Origin: Chlamydomonas sphaeroides
Lineage: Eukaryota; Chlorophyta; Chlorophyceae; Chlamydomonadales; Chlamydomonadaceae
Length of the DNA stretch: 25,453 nt
Direction: 5' to 3'
NCBI GenBank assembly: GCA_001662425.1
Contig: BDDC01000672.1
Location: forward strand, 18,953 to 44,405
In this document: piece by piece, positions 9,501 to 18,505 of the stretch
Position numbering within the stretch: position 1 is the first letter of the stretch
How the letters are laid out: each line of letters starts with the position of its first letter
Position numbers and translations under genes: made by a program
The notes under the pieces: model-generated
The model's database searches: none
What the model was told of the DNA's origin: nothing
What the model saw: the letters and a program-made list of their open reading frames with translations, nothing else

Positions 9501-12500
9501 CGTGATCTCTGACGCTCGCCTAGCGCCAGCACCTGACATGACGCACGGCGAAGCCCTTCCTTCACCCTTGTGCCTGTCCCCTGCCCCTACCCTCGCGCCT
9601 GCCCACGAAACTCGCAGCCCCGATCCCGCTCAGATACACGCCCCTTCCCCCATGCGGCCCCCTCCGCCCCGCCCCTATGCAGGCACGCCGCTGCAGAACA
9701 ACCTCAAGGAGCTGTGGTCGCTGCTCAGCTTCTGCATGCCCGAGGTGGGGCGGCGCCAGGCGGCCAGATGCGTGCAGTGCGCAGCTACACTCGCTGCTGC
9801 TGCCACGACAGCTCGCTGCTACTGCCAGCGGGTGTTGCACTTCCAGGGACTGCACCTGCCGCACCGGCTGGCGGCGGCACCTAGCGCTTCTATACGGATG
9901 GCACTGCAGGCGGGCTGCTGCCCCTGCTCGCTCGCTCCCTGCACCGCCTGGCCCTTCACGCCTTCTTCCTCCTCCTTCCCCCATGCAGGTGTTCAAAGAC
10001 GTGGGCCAGTTCTTGTCCTGGTTCGACATCGCGCCCGTCGCCCCCTCGGCGCCCCTGGCCGCCTCCCGCGCTGCAAGCGCCGCGCTGCCGCCGCCCGACG
10101 GAGCCGCCGCGGACGCTGCCGCCGTCGGCGACGGCCAGGCGGCGGGGCGCGAGGAGGCTGGGCGCCTGGAGCGGGCGGGCAGCGGCGCGCAGGCGTCCAC
10201 GAGCGGCGGCCTCAGCCGCGGCGTGGTGAGCCTGGGCTGGGGTCTGTTGTGGGAGCGGCAGGGCGGGCAAGAGGTGTGGCTATCCCGTGGAGCTCAGCCC
10301 TAGCACCGCGGTGCGGCGGGGCTCGGTTGTGTTGGGGGTGGGGTGAAGGGCTGCGTAGGCGCCAGCAGCGATGGGCCAGGGCTTGCACGTAGGGTGTGTG
10401 GGCGAGCCGTGCGGCAGCCCCGCGGTGCTTCGGGCCCGCTTCGGGCCCGCGCGGTGCTGCCTCCGTGGCAGGCGCTGGGCTGGACGGCGCACCAAGAGCC
10501 CCTTTCGCCTCGGCCCTCGGTCCTTCCTCCGCCTCGGCCGCTGCGCTGCTTGTGCGGCAGACGCGTTGGCCGACCCAGCCCCCGCCCCGCTTGCCCCCGC
10601 CTGTGCCCCAGGCGCCCTCCGCCTCGGCCGGCGGTGCCGCCTCCGCGGCGCCCAGGGCCTCGGTGGTGGACGCGGCTGCTATGGTGGGCCGGCTGCACGA
10701 GATCCTCAAGCCCTTTGTGCTGCGGCGCATCAAGCAGGACGTGGCGCTGGGGCTGCCACCCAAGCAGGTGGGGGCGGCAGGCGTGGGAGCTGGGGTGTTT
10801 ATGTGTGTGCGCTTCGTGGCGAAGTGCCGGGCTGGTGTGGGGGGGGCTGGGGCTACCGGCCAAGCAGGTGGGGAAGAGGACGGTAGGAGCGCGGATGTGT
10901 GTTCGTTGATAAGTTCAAGAAACACGCCCCGCGTGTGGGTATGGGTGTCAGGTGGGATTGAGACCGACTTGTCGCTAGGGCAGGCGCCAAAGCAGATAGG
11001 GGAAGACGGTCGGGCGTATCGCGCCCCTTGTCCCAGCTACGCTGTGAAGGGACCTGGGATACACACGCGTGCGTGCCTCCCCCCTACCCTCCTTCCTTTG
11101 CCCTTCTCCAGGAGGTGATCCTGTACGCCCAGATGAGCGATAAGCAGCGGCTGCTCACCAAACAGCTGCTGTCGGGGGAGCTGGCGGTGAGGCGGCAGGG
11201 AGAGAGGGCATGGGCGCCACAGGCTGGAAGCGGGAGCCAACAGGCGGTCCTAGCCCTCGCGACGAGCGGGCGTCATGCGCATGAGCTCGCTGTTGTGTGG
11301 GTGGCGGGCCGGGCACATCCTCTGCTGCCCCGACCGCCGCCTGCACAGGAGTTCCTGGCGAGGGACGGCGGCGGCGCGACGCGGTCGTTCAACAACCTGC
11401 TCATGCAGCTGCGCAAGGTGGGCTAGTGGCGCCAGGGGCCCAGTGGGGAAGCAGGGGCGCCACGAGGTGCGGGCATGGGCGGCAGGCGTAGGTCCAGGGC
11501 TCGCCCGCAGCAACCTGGTCTCGTGCAGCTGAGAAAGCTGGCAAGCGGCGCAAAGGGCCCGGTGGGGGGCCCTAGGGGGCTGCCCAGGCACGGCACGTGG
11601 GTGGGGTTGCGCCTGCAATTGTCGCTGCGGGCGTGGCCCCCGAGCGCTGACCGCGGGTCCCTGCCGCCGCCCTCGTCCTCTACCGCAGGTTTGCAACACG
11701 CCCGACCTGCTGACGGGGCAGCACGAGAACGGCAGCTCATACCCGCCCGCGGACACGGTACGGCCAACACGAAAAGGGGGCGATATGGCCGCTTGCGGTA
11801 CCCTTGCGCTGCGGATACCTAGCGAGGCGGCTGGCTAGGTCGGCTGGTCGATACCCTTCCTCCACACAGCGGGCATGCGAGGAAGGTGTCTGCGGCGGTG
11901 TAGGCGCGGCGGCAGGCGCTGCTGGTGTGTCTACCCATGCTTCGTGCACGCCAACACACAAGCTCTCCCCCTCCGCTTCCCCTCCCATCCCCCCGCGCAG
12001 CTGGTCAACGAGTGCGGCAAGCTGGCGCTGCTGGACCGCCTGCTGCCGCGGCTGCTGGCCAGGAAGCACCGCGTGCTCATCTTCAGCCAGGTAGAGCCGC
12101 GGCTCGGGCGCGGGCCTCGCAGCTCCTCCACGGCCGCCCCTCTGGTTGGGCAGGGCCGCAGCGGTGCCGGAGGGTGGGGCGCGATCCCCGTCCAACCACA
12201 ACCACATGACGTGCGCGCTGCCCTGGCCCTTGTCCTCCCCCTCTGTTGGCTCCGCTCTCCCGACCCAGATGACGCAGCTGCTGGACGTGCTGGAGTCGTA
12301 CCTGGACGAGCGCGGCATCCGGGCGCTGCGCATCGACGGCAGCATCAAGGCCATGGACAGGCAGGCCTCCATCGAGGCATTCCAGGTGTGTGGCGGGAAG
12401 GCTGGGGAAGCAGGCGGTGTTCGTGGGAGACCGCGAGGGGTGCGGCGTGACGTTGCAACCCTTTGTGCACTTGAAGGCGGGGGTGGGTGAAGGCGTCGAG

Positions 12501-13784
12501 GGGCAGGGTCAGACTGGGTGGGGGGGCGCTGGTCCCTCATTTTCTTTCCTTCATGCGCGCATGCTCTCGTACGACCCGCACTTCACGAGCCCGACGACCT
12601 CCGTCCTGACCGCTGCCCTCCAGGGCGTGTCCAAGGCCAAGCCCACAGCGGGCAGCCCCGAGGAGCAGCCCTGCCCCGACGTGTTCCTGCTGTCCACTCG
12701 CGCCGGCGGGCTGGGCATCAACCTGACGGCCGCCGACACCGTCATCCTGTACGACAGCGACTGGAACCCGCACGCCGATAGCCAGGTGGGGGACGGGGTA
12801 TGCACGGCCCTGCGCACTCCCCACGCACAACGCGTACACCTTTCCTGTCGTGCAACATGAAACCATGGCATACCTTTCCAACCCCTTCCCCACATCCCTC
12901 CCCTGCCCAACCCCCGCTCCGCCCAGGCCATGGACCGCTGCCACCGCATCGGCCAGACCAAGCCGGTGCTGGTGCTGCGGCTGGTGACGGCGGCCAGCGT
13001 GGAGGAGCGCATGATGGCGCGCGCCGACGGCAAGAAGGCGCTGGAGCGGGTGGTCATGCGCAAGGGCGCCTTCAAAGGGCAGCAGGTGGGGGTGGGGCGA
13101 GGCGCCTGGAGCGCGAATGGGACGCATGCCGCTTTCCTTTCGCCCGTCCAGCCGCCCGTTTCCGTCGACGGCTTTGCTGCCATAGGCACGAACCCAGCCC
13201 CTGTCAACCCCTTGCCAAACCTCCGTCCCGTCCCGCTCCAGGACGGCGCCTCCGCCACCACCGCTGCCGACCTGGCGGCGCTGCTCAACCCCGACCGCCG
13301 CTCCACCGAGGCCGCCAAGTCCGCGGCCGTGGACGACGCCACCTTGGAGCGCCTGCTGGACCGCAGCCACATGATGCCGGGGGCGGCGGCGCCGGGAGCT
13401 CCAGGCCAGCAGGCGGACGGCACGGGCAAGGAGGCCGCGGACGCACCGGTGGCGAAGGGCAAGGGGAAAGCGGCGGCGGCACGGGGCAAGGGCCGCGGCG
13501 CCAAGCGGGGGCGATCGGCGGAGATGGAGCCGTCGGAGGAGGGCGGCACCGCCGCCGCTGGGGGCTCGTTGGCAACGGCGTCTACCGCCGCCGCCACGGC
13601 GGCGGCTGCTCAGCGGCCCGTGGCGGTGCTGCCTCCGTACCCGCTGGTGGGGTTGGGGTACGAGGTGGTGACCGATGAGCCCAACGCCGCAGTGGGCGGC
13701 CTGCAGCGCATCGAGGGCGGAGATGCGGCGGCGGCGCTGGCGGCGGCCGAGCAGGAGCAGGCGGCGGGCGAGGAGGCTGAGTGA
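6600..13784 (+). CDS. DDM1: SNF2-family chromatin remodeler, DDM1/LSH (HELLS) subfamily
   Basis: An ATP-dependent nucleosome remodeler. DDM1/LSH proteins act in the nucleus and let DNA methyltransferases reach heterochromatin and transposons. I read 19 exons: 6600..6683, 6795..7076, 7343..7468, 7719..7763, 8181..8297, 8695..8734, 8936..9036, 9348..9429, 9683..9744, 9989..10225, 10612..10767, 11112..11186, 11349..11417, 11689..11757, 12001..12090, 12269..12385, 12624..12785, 12927..13085, 13242..13784. All are in phase and give about 871 residues (plant DDM1 is about 760). Motifs in order: Walker A DEMGLGKT (157-164), AQTIGF, DEGH box (264-267) with GHRLKN, LLLTGTPLQNNL, KPFVLRRIKQDV, LVNECGKLALLDRLL, STRAGGLGINLTAADT and AMDRCHRIGQTKP (639-651). 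DEGHRLKN and QLRK-VCNTPDLLTGQ are DDM1/LSH-like rather than ISWI- or INO80-like. Basic K/R clusters near residue 100 and in the C-terminal tail could be nuclear localisation signals. ATG 6600 is the first in-frame ATG after a stop at 6558; an acceptor at 6571 leaves room for an earlier exon. All introns except two are phase 0. Introns 1 (111 nt) and 18 (156 nt) are multiples of three without stops and could be retained. Confidence 0.93.
7582..7618 (+). repeat. Intron 3 echo of the Walker A exon end
   Basis: A degenerate direct copy of 7434-7470, the end of exon 3 with its donor. It starts GCATCCTGGCGGACG, continues TTTGGGCTGG and ends in ACGGTGCG. It lies about 148 bases downstream, inside intron 3. 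Substitutions destroy the GKT codons, so it is not a usable exon. Confidence 0.75.
8470..8555. other. AT-rich island in DDM1 intron 5
   Basis: About 85 bases of markedly AT-rich sequence (for example CGTATTAATAGCAGGAATAC) stand out against the GC-rich intron. It may be a small insertion. I see no clear terminal inverted repeats or target duplication. Confidence 0.4.
9083..9131 (+). repeat. Intron 7 echo of the DEAH-box exon end
   Basis: TGGAC(T)CT...GTGCTGGCGG...GTGGACGGGGTGGGGGG resembles the end of exon 7 at 9012-9050 (TGGACGCTGCTGGCGGTGGACGAG followed by the GTGGGG donor), with two small insertions. It lies about 70-80 bases downstream. It is weaker than the other echoes because the sequence is G-rich. 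Confidence 0.5.
9147..9195. repeat. Perfect 19-bp inverted repeat in DDM1 intron 7
   Basis: The left arm at 9147-9165 (TCCCCTGCCCCCTCCGCCA) is the exact reverse complement of the right arm at 9177-9195, with an 11-base loop. In the transcript it would form a very stable GC-rich hairpin between the donor and acceptor of intron 7. It could shorten the effective intron length or be a small palindromic insertion. Confidence 0.85.
10844..11018 (+). repeat. Two intron 11 echoes of the exon 11 end
   Basis: The end of exon 11 and its donor (10744-10790, GGGGCTGCCACCCAAGCAG followed by GTGGGGGCGG) recurs at 10844-10890 (GGGGCTACCGGCCAAGCAG then GTGGGGAAGAGGACGGTAGG). It recurs again, more degenerate, at 10971-11018 (GGCGCCAAAGCAG then ATAGGGGAAGACGGTCGG). 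The second and third copies share the GGGGAAGA(G)GACGGT block, so they are closer to each other. The first echo keeps an intact CAG|GTGGGG donor 100 bases downstream of the real one; using it would shift the frame. Confidence 0.75.
11507..11575 (+). repeat. Intron 13 echo of the exon 13 end
   Basis: CAACCTGGTCTCGTGCAGCT then GAGAAAGCTGGCAAGCGGCG matches the end of exon 13 at 11392-11447 (CAACCTGCTCATGCAGCT then GCGCAAGGTGGGCTAGTGGC). Similarity runs on through the shared GGGCCC(A/G)GTGGGG block. It is a direct copy about 115 bases downstream. The donor GT is changed to CT, so it is not a usable donor. Confidence 0.8.
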
Positions 13785-14350
13785 GGACCTACCGGGAAGG
13801 GGCCCAGAGCAGCAGGCAGTCGGGATGTGGGCCGGGGCTTGCGGGGTGGAAGGTGTCGGGTTGAGGGGGTTAGGCGGCATTTGCAGACTAGGCGCGGGAG
13901 CTGATGTGGATGTGTGGCCGAGGCAGATTAGATATCATTCATCTAGGCATGCACGGCATTGTCGGCAGCATTTGCGCCTCAAGTAGCCTGGGTCCGGCCG
14001 GCGCTGTCGGCGGAATGATGAGAAAGACCGCTCGAGGCGCTGGAGGTGTAGCCAGCCGGTAGCGGGTTATCACGTATATGCATGGCAGGACGAACCTGCG
14101 CGGGGGCCAGTGAGCTGCCGGCCATCGCCCGGACAGTGCATTCTACAGGAGCAGCCATGCTGAAGGAACGCCGCCAGCACCACAAGCGGCGCATTGTAAC
14201 AGGAACTAACCTGCTACAAGCATGAGCTTACTCGAGATGATCCACGGAGCCACAGAAGTGGTACGTGAGGTGGCCCCCACACGCATGCCCTGCACAACGC
14301 CGGCAGCACAGCCCTCTAGCGGAGCCTGTGACGGAGATGGGATGGGGACG
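13785..14350. other. DDM1 3' UTR and intergenic stretch
   Basis: No gene is supportable. The first 410 or so bases are probably the 3' UTR of the remodeler, ending after the TGTAA at 14195. Open frames here lack any recognisable motif. Confidence 0.4.
14195..14199 (+). other. Probable polyadenylation signal TGTAA of the DDM1-like gene
   Basis: TGTAA, the usual polyadenylation signal of volvocine algae, occurs about 410 bases after the stop codon at 13782-13784. That 3' UTR length would be normal for this group. I noticed no earlier TGTAA after the stop. Confidence 0.5.
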
Positions 14351-14479
14351 CTACAGGGCCAGAACCAGGAGGCCTGCTGCCTTGTGTGTCAGCGCAGCAG
14401 CAGCACCCCAGCAAGGAACACCTGGCCTCTGCAGCAGATGCTGGCTATCGTCCAACTCGGTCGCGGCTTGGCTCACGAC

Positions 14480-14690
14480 TCCCACCCTCCCCCTCAGGGC
14501 GCGCGGTGCTGCGTCACCAGCCACTCGCTCCAGGGCCTTCCTAGCAGCCGGAGCGCGCAACGATGGGCAGCACACACACTTGCCTGCGGGCCCACAGCCG
14601 CCGGTCTGCGCCAGCGCCAACGCCGGGCGTGCCCGCCACCATCGCAACGGCCAGCACGAGCAACGTCATGTCGTTGTGATGGCGGCCAGC
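14480..14690 (-). pseudogene. Second degenerate ankyrin-type fragment
   Basis: On the minus strand the peptide ALALAQTGGCGPAGK resembles NVALALALAQIGGG from the ankyrin-type pseudogene about 900 bases upstream. The DNA GGTCTGCGCCAGCGCCAACGCC (14606 on) likewise resembles the segment at about 15533. Frames are broken around it by stops. It may be a decayed second copy of the same domain. The evidence is one short block in a compositionally biased region. Confidence 0.3.
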
Positions 14691-14721
14691 CAACATATCA
14701 CTCTGCGTACGGTCCATCCAG

Positions 14722-15656
14722 TCACATTACCAGCACCCAGCCCACAACGGCGCTGCCGCCGCAGGCCCCCGTGCAGCCCAGCCGAGCCGCCAGGATGAGG
14801 AAAAAGGCGTCGGGCTTCGCGCCGCGCGCCACCAGCAGCTGCAGTGCCACCAGCTGACCGGTCATGGCGTCTTAGGTAGACGCGCTTGGCCAGTCGCTCT
14901 GCGGCCCAGCGGAGTGGTCGGCGATCAGCCAGTCCATTGCCGCCGTGTTGCCGGCCCAGGCGGCGGCGGACAGCAAGCTGAGGCCGTCGAAGGGGAAGCC
15001 TTGCTGCCGACGCCACGCCAGCCGCGCCGGCGCCTGGGACCCCAGGCACCCGTTCGCATGCGCTGAAACCATCTGCTGGCTGGCATCCCAGTTCCGCTGA
15101 TAGCCAAGCGACCATGTCATCCCAGTCGGGCGTGGCGCTGGCTTTTGCCATATCGAGTGCGTGTGGGGCAAGCTCGGTGATGGGGACTGGCACGATCAGC
15201 TCGTGTAGCAGGCGGCGTATGGAGGCAAGGCAAAGGCCCCGGCAGGCCGCTGTCAAGAGGCCCTGGCTGTAGCACTCGCTCAGCGCGTCCGCATGGGCTG
15301 TGCCTGCAAGCTGATGCGCGAGCAGCCAAAGCAGCACCGGTTCGTGCCCGCCCTCGGCTGCCGCAATCAGCGCCACGGTGTTCCCTGCCACGCGGGCCTC
15401 ACCCAGAAGCCAGGCACACACATGCTCGTGACGGCCCCTGGCCGCGGCCTCAAGCATCAGATCGACTGGCCGGCAGACGGGGGCGTACAGCCAGCGGCCG
15501 ACCGCGAGCTGCCCGGCGCCAGCCCCCGCCGATCTGCGCCAGCGCCAGCGCCAGCGCCACGTTGGGCTTGAGCCCCGAGCCGGCGGTCAAGCATACCAAC
15601 TGGCGCCGTTTCCACACCGTTAACGGCCGCATCGCGTCCGGCGCGGACCAGTTTGC
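14722..15656 (-). pseudogene. Ankyrin-repeat protein remnant, broken by frame changes
   Basis: Ankyrin-like peptides occur in order on the minus strand but in different frames. Piece 1 (15656 to about 15530) reads APDAMRPLTVWKRRQLVCLT and NVALALALAQ, typical of the start of volvocine ankyrin proteins. Piece 2 (about 15525 to 15060) reads AGQLAVGRWLYAP, MLEAAARGRHEHVCAWLLGE and ALIAAAEGGHEPVLLWLLAH. Piece 3 (to about 14875) reads GLSLLSAAAWAGNTAAMDWL and then hits a stop. Piece 4 (14865 to 14722) reads MTGQLVALQLLVARGAKPDA and ends at TGA. I see no convincing donor/acceptor pairs at the frame changes, and the first change falls in a GCGCTG/GCGCCA hexamer run (15536-15560) prone to slippage. 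A pseudogene is most likely; an unrecognised spliced gene or sequencing errors are alternatives. Such proteins usually mediate protein-protein contacts and have no specific known role. Confidence 0.65.
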
Positions 15657-18505
15657 CGTGGAAGGCATGTTGTGCGACAGGCTGCGACAGCCGGATGCTG
15701 GCGTGCTCCGGGCGCGCGACGTGCTGCCTCGCACACTTGTTGACAGGCCTCCATGTGCTAGACTGGACGCGCGCGCAGCGAGGCGCAATCTCGGCGAGCA
15801 CCAGCGACCAGGTCAAGCGGGAGCTGATCAGCCGGCTCTGATGAAGAAGAATTGTGGAAGCATAGGTGTACGAGACAGCATCCACAGTGTGACTTGGCGT
15901 GACCGCAAAGTAGCATGTGTTCATGCATCGTTTCACATTCAGCTGTTGTGTACAACAATAAGCACCAATACAAAATGGCGAGCAAATGGACACGGCCGCG
16001 TATGGTGGCAGGTGACACAGTTGACCAGCGTGTCACGGATAAGCTCCGGCGCCCCCTCGGCCCCACGCCACTTGACCCGCGCGCAAGACGCTGTCCAGGA
16101 AGACCCCTGCACCAGTTCACCAGTTCACCAGGTTGTGGGTGAGACTCTGAGGCTGATACAATCCGTGGTTGTGGGTGGGGCTGTCAGCGGCCTTGCGGCG
16201 GCCCGGTGACTCATGTCGGTTAATCCTGCAGGAGCGCACGTTCACATATGATGTCTTGTGTATTCTTGCGATGAATTTCATTGCGTGGGGTGGGGCCGTT
16301 TGGCCGTCAAATATTTTCGGAAGGTCCCGAAGGACGCAACCGAAGGGGAAGGAAATAGTTTTCAACCAGCAATAGTCGCGACTCGGTTAGACCTCACAGT
16401 CTGCGACACTGCCCCAAGCGCAAGAATACTTTATATATTACGAAAAGGGAGCCAGGGGTCGGGCCTCAGCAGGGTCAGGATCCGCGATGCTGATGGTGGG
16501 TGCAACATACAGGTTCGCCAGGCCTCCTTGTACTCCACGTCATGGACACAGCGCGCAGTTGCTAGGTTACAGCGCTACAGACACCACACCGACACTGCAT
16601 ATATTTCTACTCTGCGCTGCCTCATGACGGCGGCAGGGCGGGTGCGGAGCATCCTGGGCCGGGGAGAGGAGTGTGGCGCCAGGGGGAGCCGCACCCCGCC
16701 AGCCGGGCGGGCAACCAAAGAATGCGAAATCACGCGAAGCTGCGCCTCCCTCCCTGCCGCCCTGCGAGCCCCGCACACACACGTGCGCTGTCATGGGCTG
16801 GGTCGTCGCCCTGGCACCCGAGTCCCGCCATGGGCGAGCCTCCCAGAAACCCACCCTGCTCCGTCCCGCAGTAAGGCCTTCTTGAAGCCGCTCCGCCTCA
16901 CATTGATCGTCGTCGAGGACGGCAGGTGTCGGCTGTAGGGCCGAGCCACCACGGCACGTGACAGCGCACTTGAGAGCAGCACAACGCGGCCGCGCCCATG
17001 CTCGTCATACGTCTGATGCCACCCGCCACGCCCCCGCTCAATGGCTGCCGGGCCCGTAGCGATGGCGTAGCGATGCTGACGGGCGCTGCGGCGGCAGCAG
17101 CCTGCGGCAGCCGAGCTGCCGAGGTCAGCGGCAGCCGAGCGACGGCAGCGCGCTGTGCTGCGCCGAGAGGCACTTGCTGCATCGCGCATAGCGTGGAGGC
17201 ACCCATGCGCCCTTTCTTGCTAGCCCAAGGGGTGCACGCGCACGCGCACGCGGCGACCGCTGGTCGCCCGTAGCTGGGGCGCTGGCCGCTGCCGGGGCTG
17301 CGCTGCCTGGGCACCTCGCAATGAGGAAGGAGTGCAGCGGCCTTGCAGCACCCACAGAGGAAAGCGGGCAACGGCCTCGCTGCACCCTCACCACGCCGCA
17401 TCCGCAATACCGCCGAGGTGGGACGGGAGAGGCCTAGTCCTGCTCCAGAGCGCGCCAGCGCTACCCTAGTTCCGTACGGAGCTGGTGAAGGCAACACTTT
17501 TCCACCCACGCTCCGAATGGTAGCGTGACCTATGCGCTCTGGCCCGGACTCCAAGCCGTTCTCTGAGTCCACACTTTTACCTGCATCAAGACGCCGACCG
17601 GTCTAGTCGTAGCGACCCCGGGCTACAATAAAAGAGACCCCGGGCTGCCAGTACTGGCGGTTGTCTCAGGTACCCTTAAATGACTTCCACGCTGGTTGTA
17701 CAGTAGAAGGCCCGACATGTCGGGGCCCCTAAAAAGCCTGCCCTCAGCCCACGCAGCCCTGCCACGCCCTCCTGCCCATCGCCGCCACCGGCCCCCAGCC
17801 AGCGGCCTCCAGCCCCCGGCCCCTAGCCCCCGGCCCCTAGCCCCCGCAGCACGTGACCGCCGCGGCCTCCATGACTGCCCGCCCCCACCATCCACCCAAG
17901 CTCCTCGCCGGCCGCTGCCTCCTCAGCCCTCCAGCCACGAGGCCCACGACCCCACAGCGCCGCAACGGGCTGCGCTCCGCACGCCCCGCTGCGCCAGATC
18001 CGTGACCCACACCGCGGCACGGCGGCCGGAGGTCAGCGGCCTCACCACCGCACACCCCGCGACGTCCGCCAGGCGTCATGCGCTGCCTGCCGACGCCCCA
18101 CCCTCGTACCGGACTGCCGCACGGCCCTGCCCCCCCCCGGGCCTCCGCCGCTCGTGAGCGCTGCGACCCCGCCTCACGCACCGCGCCCCCAGCCTCCGGG
18201 CTCCCACCTCCGCATCCCACGCTGACCGCATCGGCGCCACCAGGTATCCCACTGCTGGGCCCCCGTGCCGCCGCCGCTTGCGCCGGCTGCGCCCCCAGAG
18301 ACCCCAGCCCCCAGACCCCAGTTCCCGCCGCCCCCAGGCCTGCGCCACTGCCAGGCCCCCAGGCCCGTAGGTGCAGGGCTCAATGCCTCACAGCCCGCTA
18401 CGCCTGACCGACAAGCCGCGCCGCCCCCACACCAACCCGAGCCCATAGGCTTCGCTCCCCAGCATCCGAGCGAGCCCACGGCCTCCACCCGGCAGCTCCC
18501 CGAGC
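15657..18505. other. Long stretch without a supportable gene
   Basis: No frame shows a recognisable domain. An AT-rich TTTATATATTA lies near 16431. A direct 11-base repeat (GACCCCGGGCT) flanks CAATAAAA around 17615-17650. From about 17720 to 18500 the plus strand is a C-rich tract with repeated CCCCCGGCCCCTAG-like units, which opens a proline-rich frame I consider artefactual. The 3' UTR of the P450 must lie at the right end. I could not find a minus-strand TGTAA close to its stop. Confidence 0.4.

Noticed and set aside
16898..17572. A 224-codon minus-strand open frame.
   Set aside because: It begins at GTG, has no recognisable domain and is compositionally biased, so I treat it as chance.
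17696..18157. Proline-rich plus-strand open frame.
   Set aside because: The C-rich repeated sequence keeps several frames open at once, and no motif is recognisable.
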